Positions 1-7,693 of a stretch of 39,619 nt of DNA are shown in pieces; the first letter of the stretch is position 1, and the number at the start of each line of letters is the position of its first letter. Origin of the DNA: a virus. Under the pieces are notes generated by a model. That model ran no database searches, was not told the origin of the DNA, and saw nothing but the letters and a program-made list of their open reading frames with translations. Position numbers and translations under genes: made by a program. The DNA is taken from IMG/VR virus record IMGVR_UViG_3300029981_000026, positions 1-39,619 of that record; one strand, 5' to 3'.

Positions 1-2
1 CA

Positions 3-689
3 CAAATGCAAGGTAAAGGGTACAAACTATCCAATGACGAATTAAAGTCCGTTACAGGAGAGATAAACAAGTTTTCTAAGTATGATATAGATTTTGTAAA
101 TGAGCAAGAAACAATGTCAACCATATCGCGAACTTTCAATCGATTCATAAAGAAAAGAGAAAAGAAAGTGTGTTTTCTGATTATTGACAATATCATGCTT
201 ATTGATGATTTGTATAACAGCCCAGCCGGTTCCAACCAGATTCAAATTGAAGATAAAGTTGCGGCCAGTATTCGTGCTATCGTAAACAATGCCGATAAGA
301 AAGGACATAAAGCTATTGTGATATTCTTGCACCACATGACAAAAGAAATGGAGAGTAAGAACAATTTCGAAGAAGCATATCGTCCTAAGCTTAGTCATAT
401 GAAAGGAACCACTCGTTTTGCAGATGTTGCTAATGGTATTATTCTATTGAATAATCCGGGCATGCATAAAGACCTTATAAAAAAGCATTCTTCTCTTCCG
501 GATATCAACTGTATCAATTCAAATGGTACTTCTATGTTCGTAAAAAGAGAAAAGCTTTTAAAGAATATGCTTATTGCTGAGGTGGCAAAGAATAGAGATG
601 GTGATATGTCTGACGACTCTAAAGCTGTCCAACGATGGATAGTTGATTTCGGTACTATGAAGTTTAATGAATTAAATACTCAAAAATAA
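3..689 (+). CDS. DnaB-like replicative helicase, C-terminal part (5' end outside window)
   Basis: The reading frame is open to the left edge, so this is the end of a longer gene; the first internal ATG is at 6. The visible 228 residues match the C-terminal half of the RecA-like ATPase fold of DnaB/primase-helicases: a Walker B strand (FLIIDNIMLIDD), then a strand ending in the polar sensor motif (VIFLHHMTKE), and the late motif EVAKNRDGD, which corresponds to the basic motif H4/arginine-finger region of DnaB. The Walker A loop would lie upstream and cannot be seen. Family knowledge: a hexameric 5'-3' helicase that unwinds the replication fork. It overlaps the next start by one base (TAATG), so it heads a tightly packed operon. 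A related RecA-type ATPase cannot be excluded. Confidence 0.72.
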   Translation, partial: QMQGKGYKLSNDELKSVTGEINKFSKYDIDFVNEQETMSTISRTFNRFIKKREKKVCFLIIDNIMLIDDLYNSPAGSNQIQIEDKVAASIRAIVNNADKKGHKAIVIFLHHMTKEMESKNNFEEAYRPKLSHMKGTTRFADVANGIILLNNPGMHKDLIKKHSSLPDINCINSNGTSMFVKREKLLKNMLIAEVAKNRDGDMSDDSKAVQRWIVDFGTMKFNELNTQK

Positions 690-889
690 TGGGAAAATAT
701 AAAGTTGAAATAGCATATACATTTTTGTGTGAATTTGAAATTGAGGCTGATACTAAAATTGAAGCTAAAGAATTTGGATTAAAACATTGTGGTGCTGTTC
801 GTCCAGATTATCAATCTACAATTACAAGTGAATGGTGTGGTAATAATCATCCAAATACTGAAGTTGTAAAATCAATAAAAAAGATATAA
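689..889 (+). CDS. Small conserved-type phage protein of unknown function (66 aa)
   Basis: It starts with ATG overlapping the stop of the helicase gene (TAATG) and overlaps the next ATG in the same way. The product begins with an alternating beta-like segment (YKVEIAYTFLCEFEIEA) followed by a helix with regular Glu/Lys spacing. This is the layout of the DpnD/PcfM-like small phage and plasmid proteins, but the match is only by general pattern. It has three cysteines and no recognisable catalytic motif. Its position between a replicative helicase and other small genes says only that it is expressed early. Function unknown. Confidence 0.6.
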   Translation: MGKYKVEIAYTFLCEFEIEADTKIEAKEFGLKHCGAVRPDYQSTITSEWCGNNHPNTEVVKSIKKI

Positions 890-1107
890 TGAGTAAGATT
901 GATGGTAATGTACCAAAACGTTTTCCTAACACTAAAAAGGATTACGTAAAGTATCTGAATGAGCTTGGTGAATCTCTTGGTGATGATGAATTTATCATTG
1001 CTGGCATAATGCGTAAAAGAAGAGATAACTATGGACAACTAATTAAAGACAATGATCCGACAGCTTTCAATCTTAGTTACAATGAATGGAAATTAAATCA
1101 AAAATAA
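889..1107 (+). CDS. Hypothetical protein (72 aa)
   Basis: ATG overlaps the upstream stop by one base, and the TAA is immediately followed by the next ATG at 1108. The product is small, charged and probably helical, with a basic patch around MRKRRDNYG and an aromatic C-terminus (YNEWKLNQK). There are no cysteines, no membrane segment and no known motif. The tight spacing on both sides is the main reason to accept it as real. I do not recognise the family. Confidence 0.55.
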   Translation: MSKIDGNVPKRFPNTKKDYVKYLNELGESLGDDEFIIAGIMRKRRDNYGQLIKDNDPTAFNLSYNEWKLNQK

Positions 1108-1899
1108 ATGGAAAAAATAATTTATTTGAAAAATGGTGAACGTGCAATACTTCATCAAGAATTGGCAATTAATGAATTTGTTGTCGAAAAACTTTATCTA
1201 TATAATGATCGTCATGATGAAGATGGTAGTGGGGAACCGTACGAAGAACCATCAGGAATGAAAATTATTGTAGATAAGATATTTGATACAGCACCAATTC
1301 AATCTATTGATAAGTTGTATGCTGATAAGTATAAAGCTTTTGAAAAATTGAGTGTATCTGTAAGAACACTTACATCCGAGTTGCAAACTTTACGAAATGA
1401 TGTTTATAAAGAAAAAGTTATTCAAACTAACTTATCTAAGTTGATTTTTAATAAATCACAATTAAAAACAGCTAAAACAATTCATTATTTTATTGATGAT
1501 AAAATCATGCCTGAACTTATGACTGATTATGCCAAACAAAGCATGAAAATGACATTAGAAGTATCTGTGTATTCTGATTCAATACGTGCATGGAGTTATA
1601 GACTTTATGTAAATGATAATTCATGGGGTTCATCAGATAAAGTTGATGATACGTATGGTTTTTTATTTGATCTTACAGATGAAGAATTAGATAAGGCAAT
1701 TATTGAACGTGTAAAGACAAAGCAAGCAAAAGATTTTTATGCTGGTTATTTATCTCAAATTGATAATAAATATCTTACTGATGAACTTATTCAAATTAAA
1801 GATAAATTCAAATCAGACCAAGTAGAAAAACAAATTGCTGAATGTCGAAAAACTATTGAATTAAAAACAACTGAATTAAATCTTTTATTAGATAAATAA
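1108..1899 (+). CDS. Hypothetical coiled-coil protein (263 aa)
   Basis: The start directly abuts the previous stop. The N-terminal 60 residues are beta-rich and acidic (DRHDEDGSGEPYEEP). Residues about 70-115 and 215-263 have heptad-like Leu/Ile spacing and high Lys/Glu content and probably form coiled coils. A middle part (about 150-195) is aromatic and Asp-rich. No catalytic motif, signal peptide or membrane segment is visible. It sits in a run of small unknown genes between the helicase and the DUF932-like gene. Unknown function; an assembly or scaffolding role would be a guess. Confidence 0.6.
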   Translation: MEKIIYLKNGERAILHQELAINEFVVEKLYLYNDRHDEDGSGEPYEEPSGMKIIVDKIFDTAPIQSIDKLYADKYKAFEKLSVSVRTLTSELQTLRNDVYKEKVIQTNLSKLIFNKSQLKTAKTIHYFIDDKIMPELMTDYAKQSMKMTLEVSVYSDSIRAWSYRLYVNDNSWGSSDKVDDTYGFLFDLTDEELDKAIIERVKTKQAKDFYAGYLSQIDNKYLTDELIQIKDKFKSDQVEKQIAECRKTIELKTTELNLLLDK

Positions 1900-1903
1900 A
1901 GAA

Positions 1904-2095
1904 ATGGAAAACGCGTATAAAATTGTAGTAAGCAAAGTGTATTACATTACTCACGAAGAAGCACGTCAACGCAAAAACAATAGCGAAACAGAACGTGAAT
2001 GTGCAAAACGTCTTGCTCTACGTAATATGGAAGAAGATGGCCGTAATGGGTTCCTAGAACCTTATGAAGATAACTTTAAAGTAGAACTAACATAA
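1904..2095 (+). CDS. Hypothetical protein (63 aa)
   Basis: ATG lies four bases after the preceding TAA. The product starts with a short beta segment (YKIVVSKVYYIT), continues with an Arg/Lys/Glu-rich helix (EEARQRKNNSETERECAKRL) and ends acidic. The layout resembles other small early phage proteins, but I recognise no family. A separate 11-base gap leads to the next gene, so it belongs to the same transcript. Confidence 0.5.
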   Translation: MENAYKIVVSKVYYITHEEARQRKNNSETERECAKRLALRNMEEDGRNGFLEPYEDNFKVELT

Positions 2096-2106
2096 TAACA
2101 CAAAGT

Positions 2107-2997
2107 ATGAAAACTTTCGATTTCAAATCAAACAATGTTCAAGAAATGGAACTTGATGTTCTAAAACAAACTTACCATGAAAAAAACTTCGATGGTAAAC
2201 CCTCTTTCAATGGTATCTATCACTATGAGCTTATTGAACGTATTGGTGCTATAATAGCAAAAAACAATATGGATTTCAATATTGAATCAATCTTTGCCGC
2301 TAACAATAAAAAGGCCGGTCGTGATGGTGTATCAGTATCAAAAGAATTAGAAGCTCAGTATGGAGATAATTCTATTCAAGCGCATGTTCTTCGTCGCGTA
2401 TTTACTACGATCCGAATTAATGATTTGGAAGATGATGAAACGAACACCGGTCTTGTCGTTGCATTCCACCAAGATGGCATTCAAATAGCTATTGGTCCTA
2501 ACGTAAAGATTTGTCATAACCAATGTATTTTGGCAGCCGACAGAATGATTTCTACCTATGGTGGAGATGGTAAGATTAAAGACCTGGATAAAGTATTTCA
2601 AATCATTGATGATTGGATGCAGAACTTCACTGAGCAACGTTCACATGACCAAAAGATAATATCACGTATGAAAGCTATTGAAGTTACGTACAATAATACT
2701 ATGGCGCTTATTGGCCGGTTGAATACCATACGTGTTGTAAAGGATTCTTCTGAAAAGTCATTGAAGAAACTTGAAGCAAATGTGGGTAGAAACTACCCTC
2801 TCAATCAAACACAGATTTCTACATTTGTTGAGAACTATCTATTGGAATGTATCAAGCGTGATTCTACCAATATGAGTTTGTGGGATATCTACAATATCTC
2901 TACTGAATTGTATAAGCCAGGTCAAACTGACTTTAGCAATATAATTGGGCAAAACATCGCCTGGAGTGAGTTTTTATCAAAAGAATACAATTTGTAG
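2107..2997 (+). CDS. DUF932/DUF3871-like phage-plasmid protein (296 aa)
   Basis: The central part (about residues 85-165) has a run of beta strands ending in GPNVKICHNQCILAADRM. This is the layout of the DUF932/DUF3871 group common in phages and plasmids, where a strand is followed by a Cys-Asn/His-Cys turn and then a helix. The C-terminal third is helical, with conserved-looking aromatic and acidic residues. Function of these families is not established; they usually sit in replication or early modules, as here. It ends in TAG, showing that TAG is used as a stop in this genome. The family match is by pattern only. Confidence 0.5.
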   Translation: MKTFDFKSNNVQEMELDVLKQTYHEKNFDGKPSFNGIYHYELIERIGAIIAKNNMDFNIESIFAANNKKAGRDGVSVSKELEAQYGDNSIQAHVLRRVFTTIRINDLEDDETNTGLVVAFHQDGIQIAIGPNVKICHNQCILAADRMISTYGGDGKIKDLDKVFQIIDDWMQNFTEQRSHDQKIISRMKAIEVTYNNTMALIGRLNTIRVVKDSSEKSLKKLEANVGRNYPLNQTQISTFVENYLLECIKRDSTNMSLWDIYNISTELYKPGQTDFSNIIGQNIAWSEFLSKEYNL

Positions 2998-2998
2998 C

Positions 2999-3604
2999 AT
3001 GAAAGACGTAAATATTGAAAATGCTTTTATAGTATTGAAAGGTGATCATATGTCAAATGACATTGAGCTTGGTACTATTTTTCTTGAATGCAAATGTGAT
3101 CGATACAAATTGAATGTTCTTTCTTATGAACGTAAATTCAAAGATGGAAATACTATTTTTGAATTAGATGTTGAAAATCCAAATGATTTTGTAGCTGATG
3201 TATTTAGAAACAATGAAGTATCAGTTAGTTATTGGACTAAGAATGCAACCGGCCCATTTATTATCGGTATGATGCCAGTTATTTTATTTGATGGAACTAT
3301 TCATTATCTTCCATTCAATCAATTTGCAGAAGAGAAGCTATATATGGCTCCCGGCAATCATTTATGGATGGCATTGACAATAGTAAAATACAAAAGCTGT
3401 ACTGCTACTTTTGGTGAAGGACCTGGTTGGGCGACTATCTACAGTATCGATAGCTATCAAGAAGGACAAGGACATGCTCAGGAGCTACTTATTCAAGCAA
3501 AAGCATATTACTCCTTACTTGAGAAAGAAATGGCTTCTACAGTAGCTTTAAACTCTACTATGGAACATATCTTGGAAAAACTTTCTATTAAAGAGTACAA
3601 ATAA
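2999..3604 (+). CDS. Possible GNAT-like acetyltransferase (201 aa)
   Basis: The ATG at 2999 follows the upstream TAG by one base. An in-frame TTG at 2945 would overlap the previous gene by 53 bases and is less likely. The protein is beta-rich through about residue 135. At about residues 153-165 it has EGQGHAQELL, close to the acetyl-CoA-binding loop R/Q-x-x-G-x-G/A of GNAT enzymes, with Glu where Arg/Gln is usual; a helix follows, as in that fold. The rest of the GNAT fold is not obvious. It is the last gene before the gene-free structured region. The acetyltransferase call is tentative and substrate is unknown. Confidence 0.35.
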   Translation: MKDVNIENAFIVLKGDHMSNDIELGTIFLECKCDRYKLNVLSYERKFKDGNTIFELDVENPNDFVADVFRNNEVSVSYWTKNATGPFIIGMMPVILFDGTIHYLPFNQFAEEKLYMAPGNHLWMALTIVKYKSCTATFGEGPGWATIYSIDSYQEGQGHAQELLIQAKAYYSLLEKEMASTVALNSTMEHILEKLSIKEYK

Positions 3605-3615
3605 TTAGCGAATTG

Positions 3616-3647
3616 TTTGGTAAACTTATAGAATTGTCTTTTCTTTG
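3616..3647 (+). promoter_or_regulatory. Bacteroidetes-type promoter for the structured RNA
   Basis: TTTG at 3616-3619 and TTTCTTTG at 3640-3647 are separated by 20 bases. This fits the Bacteroidetes primary sigma consensus (TTTG, 19-21 bases, TAnnTTTG), with T for A at one position. The predicted transcription start is near 3653, eight bases before the first helix of the structured RNA. Predicted from sequence only. Confidence 0.5.
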
Positions 3648-3652
3648 TATCG

Positions 3653-4030
3653 TTATTAATGGTAGATACAAGGACATATAAAAGAAATTAAGGCTATTCT
3701 CGGCTATGCTGAAAGCCTTTGAAACCTCTGACATCGTATCTACCAGGATTTGTCAGGGGTTTCTCTTTTATAGTCTATCGGTGTATAATGTACGTTTGGC
3801 TATAATCGTAAATCTTCTAAAAGGAAATGGTGTGCGATAAGAAGAATGGAGCCAGATTAATCCATGTACCAGTGATACAACACTGAAAGTAATCAAAGTA
3901 GAGCATTTGTATTATTACTCTGCCCTGAAAGCGAACGACCGACTGCCGGACTGCCTACGCTTAGAAAGGATAACCCTTTCACAACATTTTAATATGGTTG
4001 TGGGTAAGGGGTACTTATATCCTTTCTTCT
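3653..4030 (+). ncRNA. Candidate large structured RNA, class unrecognised
   Basis: No plausible protein is encoded, yet the stretch is nearly fully tiled by complementary segments. In order: 3677-3685 pairs with 3764-3772 (9 bp) and encloses two hairpins, 3690-3695/3714-3719 (6 bp) and 3722-3733/3751-3762 (12 bp, one G-U). The loop of the second hairpin (3736-3744) is perfectly complementary to 3661-3669 (9-bp pseudoknot). Then 3794-3801/3850-3857, 3813-3818/3840-3845, 3870-3874/3881-3885, 3898-3903/3918-3923, 3929-3933/3958-3962, and a long terminal hairpin 3964-3972/4018-4026 with inner pairings 3973-3979/4006-4012 and 3980-3985/3997-4002. The motif CTGAAAG occurs three times (3709, 3883, 3925). 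It does not show tRNA, RNase P, tmRNA or group I intron core motifs. The ends are estimated. Confidence 0.6.
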
Positions 4031-4058
4031 CACTCCCTCCTTTAAAACTGTCTAATTA

Positions 4059-4094
4059 TATACTTATTTAATATATAATATATCTATAAGTATA
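4059..4094. repeat. AT-rich inverted repeat ahead of the rnhA-parB operon
   Basis: TATACTTAT (4059-4067) and its exact complement ATAAGTATA (4086-4094) flank an 18-base A+T spacer within about 70 bases of almost pure A/T. A weak -7 like element (TAAGTTTA, 4093-4100) overlaps its right arm, 23 bases before the RNase H start. It could be an operator, an easily melted promoter or origin element, or a ParB-binding site; the sequence does not decide. Confidence 0.35.
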
Positions 4095-4122
4095 AGTTTA
4101 TAATAATATATAATAGTATACG

Positions 4123-4788
4123 TTGAAAACTTTTTATTTCTTTACTGATGGTGCATCAGAACCTACAAATCCAGGGCCTTCCGCTAGTGCTTTTTGTGAA
4201 CTCTCCGATTATCACGATAACCGTGAATTATATTCTGAATCTATTTTTCTTGGATATGCTACAAATAATATTGCTGAATTAAAAGCAATAGATATTTTAT
4301 TTGATTATATCATTCTCAATTCTAATAAATATCTTTCTTTAGAAAATATCATTTATGTTTATGCTGACAGTCAATATGCACTTGATTGTATTCGTAAATG
4401 GTATCCTGAATGGGTAAGAAAGAATAAATTGAAAGATAAAAAGAATTTAGAACTAATTAAAAGCATATACATAAAATATATTCAGATAACTGCATTATCA
4501 AACATAAAACTTGATTGGGTAAAAGCTCATAATGGTCATTGGGGTAATGAAAGAGCTGATGAGTTATGCGTAAAACAGTGTTTAGACAATGCAGGAAAGA
4601 TTATTGTATCTAAAACTATGCAATCACCTACTGAACAATTTAATGCTCTTATACGTGAATCAAATATGCTTAATCAATCTATCAATAATAATATAAAGAC
4701 ATTAAAATCTTTGTATGAAGAAATTGTTGGTGTAAATATAGATGAATACTTAATTCTATCAATGATAAAAGAAAAGAATATATTATGA
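4123..4788 (+). CDS. rnhA: Ribonuclease HI (221 aa)
   Basis: It removes the RNA strand of RNA-DNA hybrids, such as primers and R-loops, during replication. All four acidic catalytic residues of the RNase HI fold are present: Asp9 (FFTDGAS, followed by NPGP), Glu52 (NNIAELKAI), Asp82 (YADSQYAL) and Asp146 (GNERADEL), plus the flexible-loop His136 (KAHNGHWGN). The catalytic domain covers residues 1-150, the usual size; about 70 C-terminal helical residues are extra and may bind DNA or a partner. The start is TTG at 4123, because the first core strand begins at residue 3 and no ATG lies upstream in frame. The stop overlaps the parB ATG (ATGA). Confidence 0.92.
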   Translation: MKTFYFFTDGASEPTNPGPSASAFCELSDYHDNRELYSESIFLGYATNNIAELKAIDILFDYIILNSNKYLSLENIIYVYADSQYALDCIRKWYPEWVRKNKLKDKKNLELIKSIYIKYIQITALSNIKLDWVKAHNGHWGNERADELCVKQCLDNAGKIIVSKTMQSPTEQFNALIRESNMLNQSINNNIKTLKSLYEEIVGVNIDEYLILSMIKEKNIL

Positions 4789-6428
4789 ATGAAATTTCTA
4801 AAATTTATTTATCAAAAATTATTGCTTCCAATTTAAATCCTAGGAAAGTAATAGATCAAAACTCTATAATTGAGTTAGCACAAAGTATTAAATCAGTAGG
4901 ATTATTGCAACCTATTACTGTACGACTTCTTACAGAAGATAATCATTATGAAATTATAATGGGATATCGTCGATTTTGTGCATGTAAATATCTTGAAATG
5001 GAAACAATGCCATGTATCATTGTAGAAATGAATGATGAAGAAGCACTGGATGCAATGATCATTGAGAACTTACAACGCCAGAATATCGAACCTATGGATG
5101 AAGCGCGGGCATTTGCTGACCTAAATAACAAAGGTTGGACATTTGCTGATATTGCTGTAAAAGTTGGTAAGCCGGTTCAATTTGTAATGCATAGAATACG
5201 TTTACTTGAGCTTATTGCTGAGTTTGTAAAAATGTTTGATGAAAATGAATTATCTATTTCTCATGCTTATGAATTATGTAAGCTTGACAAAGATGTTCAG
5301 TTAGATATTTTCAAAACTCGTTACAGTGAAACAGCTGGTGATTACTATCGGTGGAATGACCTTAATCTAAAAGATTTGAAATCGAAAATACAAAATCTTG
5401 CAAAGAACTTAGACAATGCTTCTTTTAGCTTAGCTGAGTGTATTACTTGTCAGTTTTGTACTTCTAGTCATGGTTCTTTATTCCCGGACTACAAAATCAA
5501 TTCTTGTACTAATGGCTTCTGTTATGATGAAAAAAGCTTTGAACATGGTATGAACAATATCATTCTTGCACATGAAGAAGATACTACTATTATGATTCGT
5601 TCATTAGGTACAAGTAATCGAGTTCTTGATAAGCTGAAAGAATTGAATATACCAGTTGTAGTGTTCAGTACCGATGAATACGATTTTGAGCATGATAATA
5701 GCGATGATCTATCCTTTCATGATAAAATGGTCAAGAAAGGATTTGAACTCGTGTATGGGCTTGATATATGGTCTGGTGGTGATAAGATATTCTATGTAAA
5801 AGCAAAGATTACCAAAAAAGATATCGCTGCTGCAGGAACAGTTCATCCGGAACTTGTAAAGCTTGACAAAGACCTTGTTCGTAAAGAGGAAATCAAAGAG
5901 GAAAAGATTAATGCTGATCTTAGAAGTCTTATTTCCAGTAGTGATTATCGTGAGATAAGTACACCACTTCTTCCTATCGAAGAAACTGCTTTTATGGCTG
6001 TAGTATTCTATATGGCTTCCAATAGTAAATTAAAAGAGATAAGAGCAAAATTCAAGAAAGATTTGTCTTACATGGAAAACATACAAAACATGTTGCCCGA
6101 GGATATTATTACATTGAAACGGTGCTTTATAAAACAATGTATTGTTGGAACAGAAGTAACTCATGATGCCGATGTTCAGAATATCCTTTCATCTATTTCG
6201 AATGTATTCTATTCAGATAAGTTTGGGGAGATTGTCAAAGAACATACGGCCACATGTAACAAACGTAAAGATCGTATTGCTATTCGTAAACAAGTTATTC
6301 TTGATGAAATTAATCCGGTAAAGAAAGAAGTTGTTGAGAAAGAAAAGAAAGTACCTACAAAAGAAAAAGAAGTGCCGGTTGTAGTAGAAGAAAATGAATA
6401 TGTCAAATTTGGTAACATAGGAGAATAA
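4785..6428 (+). CDS. ParB/Spo0J-family protein with Cys-rich middle region (547 aa)
   Basis: Residues 5-95 form the ParB N-terminal CTP-binding domain: NPR at 18-20, a Gln-Pro turn (GLLQPITVR), the box GYRRF at 60-64 and ENLQRQNIEPMDEA near 103-116. A KorB-like helix-turn-helix follows (about 120-165, TFADIAVKVGKPVQFVMHRI). Residues about 222-250 contain two CxxC-type clusters and later cysteines before CYDEKSF, typical of plasmid and phage ParB proteins and probably zinc-binding. The C-terminus (about 505-535) is a Lys/Glu/Val-rich linker. ParB proteins bind centromere-like sites in partition or act as regulators. No ParA gene lies in the window, so a role other than segregation is possible. 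Confidence 0.88.
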   Translation: MNEISKIYLSKIIASNLNPRKVIDQNSIIELAQSIKSVGLLQPITVRLLTEDNHYEIIMGYRRFCACKYLEMETMPCIIVEMNDEEALDAMIIENLQRQNIEPMDEARAFADLNNKGWTFADIAVKVGKPVQFVMHRIRLLELIAEFVKMFDENELSISHAYELCKLDKDVQLDIFKTRYSETAGDYYRWNDLNLKDLKSKIQNLAKNLDNASFSLAECITCQFCTSSHGSLFPDYKINSCTNGFCYDEKSFEHGMNNIILAHEEDTTIMIRSLGTSNRVLDKLKELNIPVVVFSTDEYDFEHDNSDDLSFHDKMVKKGFELVYGLDIWSGGDKIFYVKAKITKKDIAAAGTVHPELVKLDKDLVRKEEIKEEKINADLRSLISSSDYREISTPLLPIEETAFMAVVFYMASNSKLKEIRAKFKKDLSYMENIQNMLPEDIITLKRCFIKQCIVGTEVTHDADVQNILSSISNVFYSDKFGEIVKEHTATCNKRKDRIAIRKQVILDEINPVKKEVVEKEKKVPTKEKEVPVVVEENEYVKFGNIGE

Positions 6429-7159
6429 TGTCAAAACAAAGAATTTTATCAGAATGTACAGTAGTACAAAATCGCGTATATCTACCGGAAGAACAAATCG
6501 ACCGTAAGCTTTATATGGAAGTTGCAAAAGCTTTAGAACTTATCGGTGGTAAATGGACTGGTGGTAAAGTAAAGGCTTTTGTATTTGCTGAGGATCCAAC
6601 AGATTTATTGGCAGAGATAGCCAGTGGTGAAAAACGGAACCTAAAGAAAGAACATCAATTCTTTGGTACTCCACCGGAACTTGCTGACAGACTTGTAGAG
6701 CTTGCTCAATTAAACAACTATGACCGTGTTCTAGAGCCTAGTGCCGGACAAGGTGCTATCGTTGAAGCAATGCAACGCAAATGGCATAATATCGTGCCTA
6801 CATGTGTTGAGAATATGGGACTCAATTCTATTATTCTTACAAAGAAACAGATTACTCATTTCTTTCAAGACTTTCTTACTTCAGAATGTAATAGACCATT
6901 TGATAAGGTAATCGCTAATCCACCATTCACAAAGAATCAGGATATTGATCATATCTATAAAATGGTTGAAGTCTGTAAGCCCGGTGGAATAGTAGTATCA
7001 TGTGTTTCTAATCATTGGAGAGAATCAAATAATAAGAAAGAAACTGAGTTCAGAGCTTTTCTTGATGGTATGGGTGCTGTTATTGAAGAAATACCAGCTG
7101 GTACCTTTAAAGAAAGTGGAACTATGATTGCAGCATGTATCGCAATCATTCATGTATGA
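6428..7159 (+). CDS. DNA adenine-type methyltransferase with NPPF motif (243 aa)
   Basis: The N-terminal 75 residues are a small accessory domain (about 16-55: LPEEQIDRKLYMEVAKALEL, then IGGKW and FVFAEDPTDLL) often found on plasmid and phage methyltransferases. The Rossmann part has motif I EPSAGQG at 103-109 for S-adenosylmethionine binding and motif IV NPPF at 164-167, the catalytic signature of N6-adenine or N4-cytosine amino methyltransferases. A predicted beta-hairpin and a C-terminal strand complete the fold. No restriction enzyme is next to it, so it probably modifies phage DNA, either to evade host restriction or for regulation. It overlaps parB by one base and the next gene by four, so it belongs to the parB operon. 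Confidence 0.85.
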   Translation: MSKQRILSECTVVQNRVYLPEEQIDRKLYMEVAKALELIGGKWTGGKVKAFVFAEDPTDLLAEIASGEKRNLKKEHQFFGTPPELADRLVELAQLNNYDRVLEPSAGQGAIVEAMQRKWHNIVPTCVENMGLNSIILTKKQITHFFQDFLTSECNRPFDKVIANPPFTKNQDIDHIYKMVEVCKPGGIVVSCVSNHWRESNNKKETEFRAFLDGMGAVIEEIPAGTFKESGTMIAACIAIIHV

Positions 7160-7365
7160 CAAACGATAGTACCTTGAATAATGACCTATTTGCTATGTTT
7201 CAAGAGCAAGATGCCCTTGAATTTAGTAGATGGGTCAATTCAGTAGAGAAGCATGTAAGTAAGATTAAAACGAAGCTATGCAAGTCATGCAACAAAAACA
7301 AATTAGAAGTAGTAAACATGCATAAAGCAGAATGTACAAATTGTCAAACATTAAACTCATTTTAA
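7156..7365 (+). CDS. Small zinc-ribbon protein (69 aa)
   Basis: The ATG at 7156 overlaps the TGA of the methyltransferase gene (ATGA) and is preferred over an upstream ATG at 7135. The C-terminal half has CKSC followed 17 residues later by CTNC, a four-cysteine zinc ribbon. The N-terminal half is acidic and helical. Such small zinc-ribbon proteins in phages are usually regulators or adaptors of nucleic-acid enzymes, but the exact role is unknown. Confidence 0.6.
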   Translation: MTNDSTLNNDLFAMFQEQDALEFSRWVNSVEKHVSKIKTKLCKSCNKNKLEVVNMHKAECTNCQTLNSF

Positions 7366-7366
7366 A

Positions 7367-7693
7367 ATGTCAGAAGAGAAATTTGATTTATGGTGTATGG
7401 TTGAATTATTCGGCCATAATAAGATTGCTGGTAAATGTACTGAGCAAAATATAGCAGGAACTAATATGCTTCGTGTAGATGTTCCAGAAACAACAAAACA
7501 ACCGGCCTTTACTAAGTTCTATAATGGAACAGCTATTTATGCAATTAATCCAATTACTGAAGAAGTAGCTACTGATTTAGCAAATAGATTTGAAAGCACA
7601 CCAGTATCAGTTTATGAAGTAAAAAATATGATTAAACGTAATATATTAGAATTAGAAGAAAAAGAACCTTTACCATGGGAGGATGAAAAATGA
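7367..7693 (+). CDS. Conserved-type phage/plasmid protein of unknown function (108 aa)
   Basis: Beta-rich protein with segments WCMVELFGHNKIAGK, LRVDVPETT and AIYAINPITEE, ending in PWEDEK. I recall this pattern from hypothetical proteins that accompany ParB and methyltransferase genes on phages and plasmids of Bacteroidetes and Proteobacteria, but no function is assigned to them. Its start is one base after the preceding stop and it overlaps the next gene by four bases (ATGA), consistent with co-translation with the methyltransferase cluster. Confidence 0.6.
   Translation: MSEEKFDLWCMVELFGHNKIAGKCTEQNIAGTNMLRVDVPETTKQPAFTKFYNGTAIYAINPITEEVATDLANRFESTPVSVYEVKNMIKRNILELEEKEPLPWEDEK

Noticed and set aside
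2945-2998. Upstream TTG start for the GNAT-like gene
   Set aside because: It would overlap the previous gene by 53 bases, while an ATG sits one base after that gene's stop.
3941-3955. Direct repeat GACTGCC twice as an iteron or attachment site
   Set aside because: Two copies eight bases apart lie inside a predicted RNA hairpin and do not recur elsewhere that I could see.
3900-3965. A tRNA-like fold in the GC-richer part of the gene-free region
   Set aside because: The helices present do not give an acceptor stem with D, anticodon and T arms, and no T-loop consensus or CCA end is found.
3605-4122. Group I or group II intron
   Set aside because: Flanking genes are complete on both sides, and no P7/G-site or domain V motif is visible.
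6428-7159. Restriction-modification system
   Set aside because: Only the methyltransferase is present; no endonuclease or specificity gene lies beside it.
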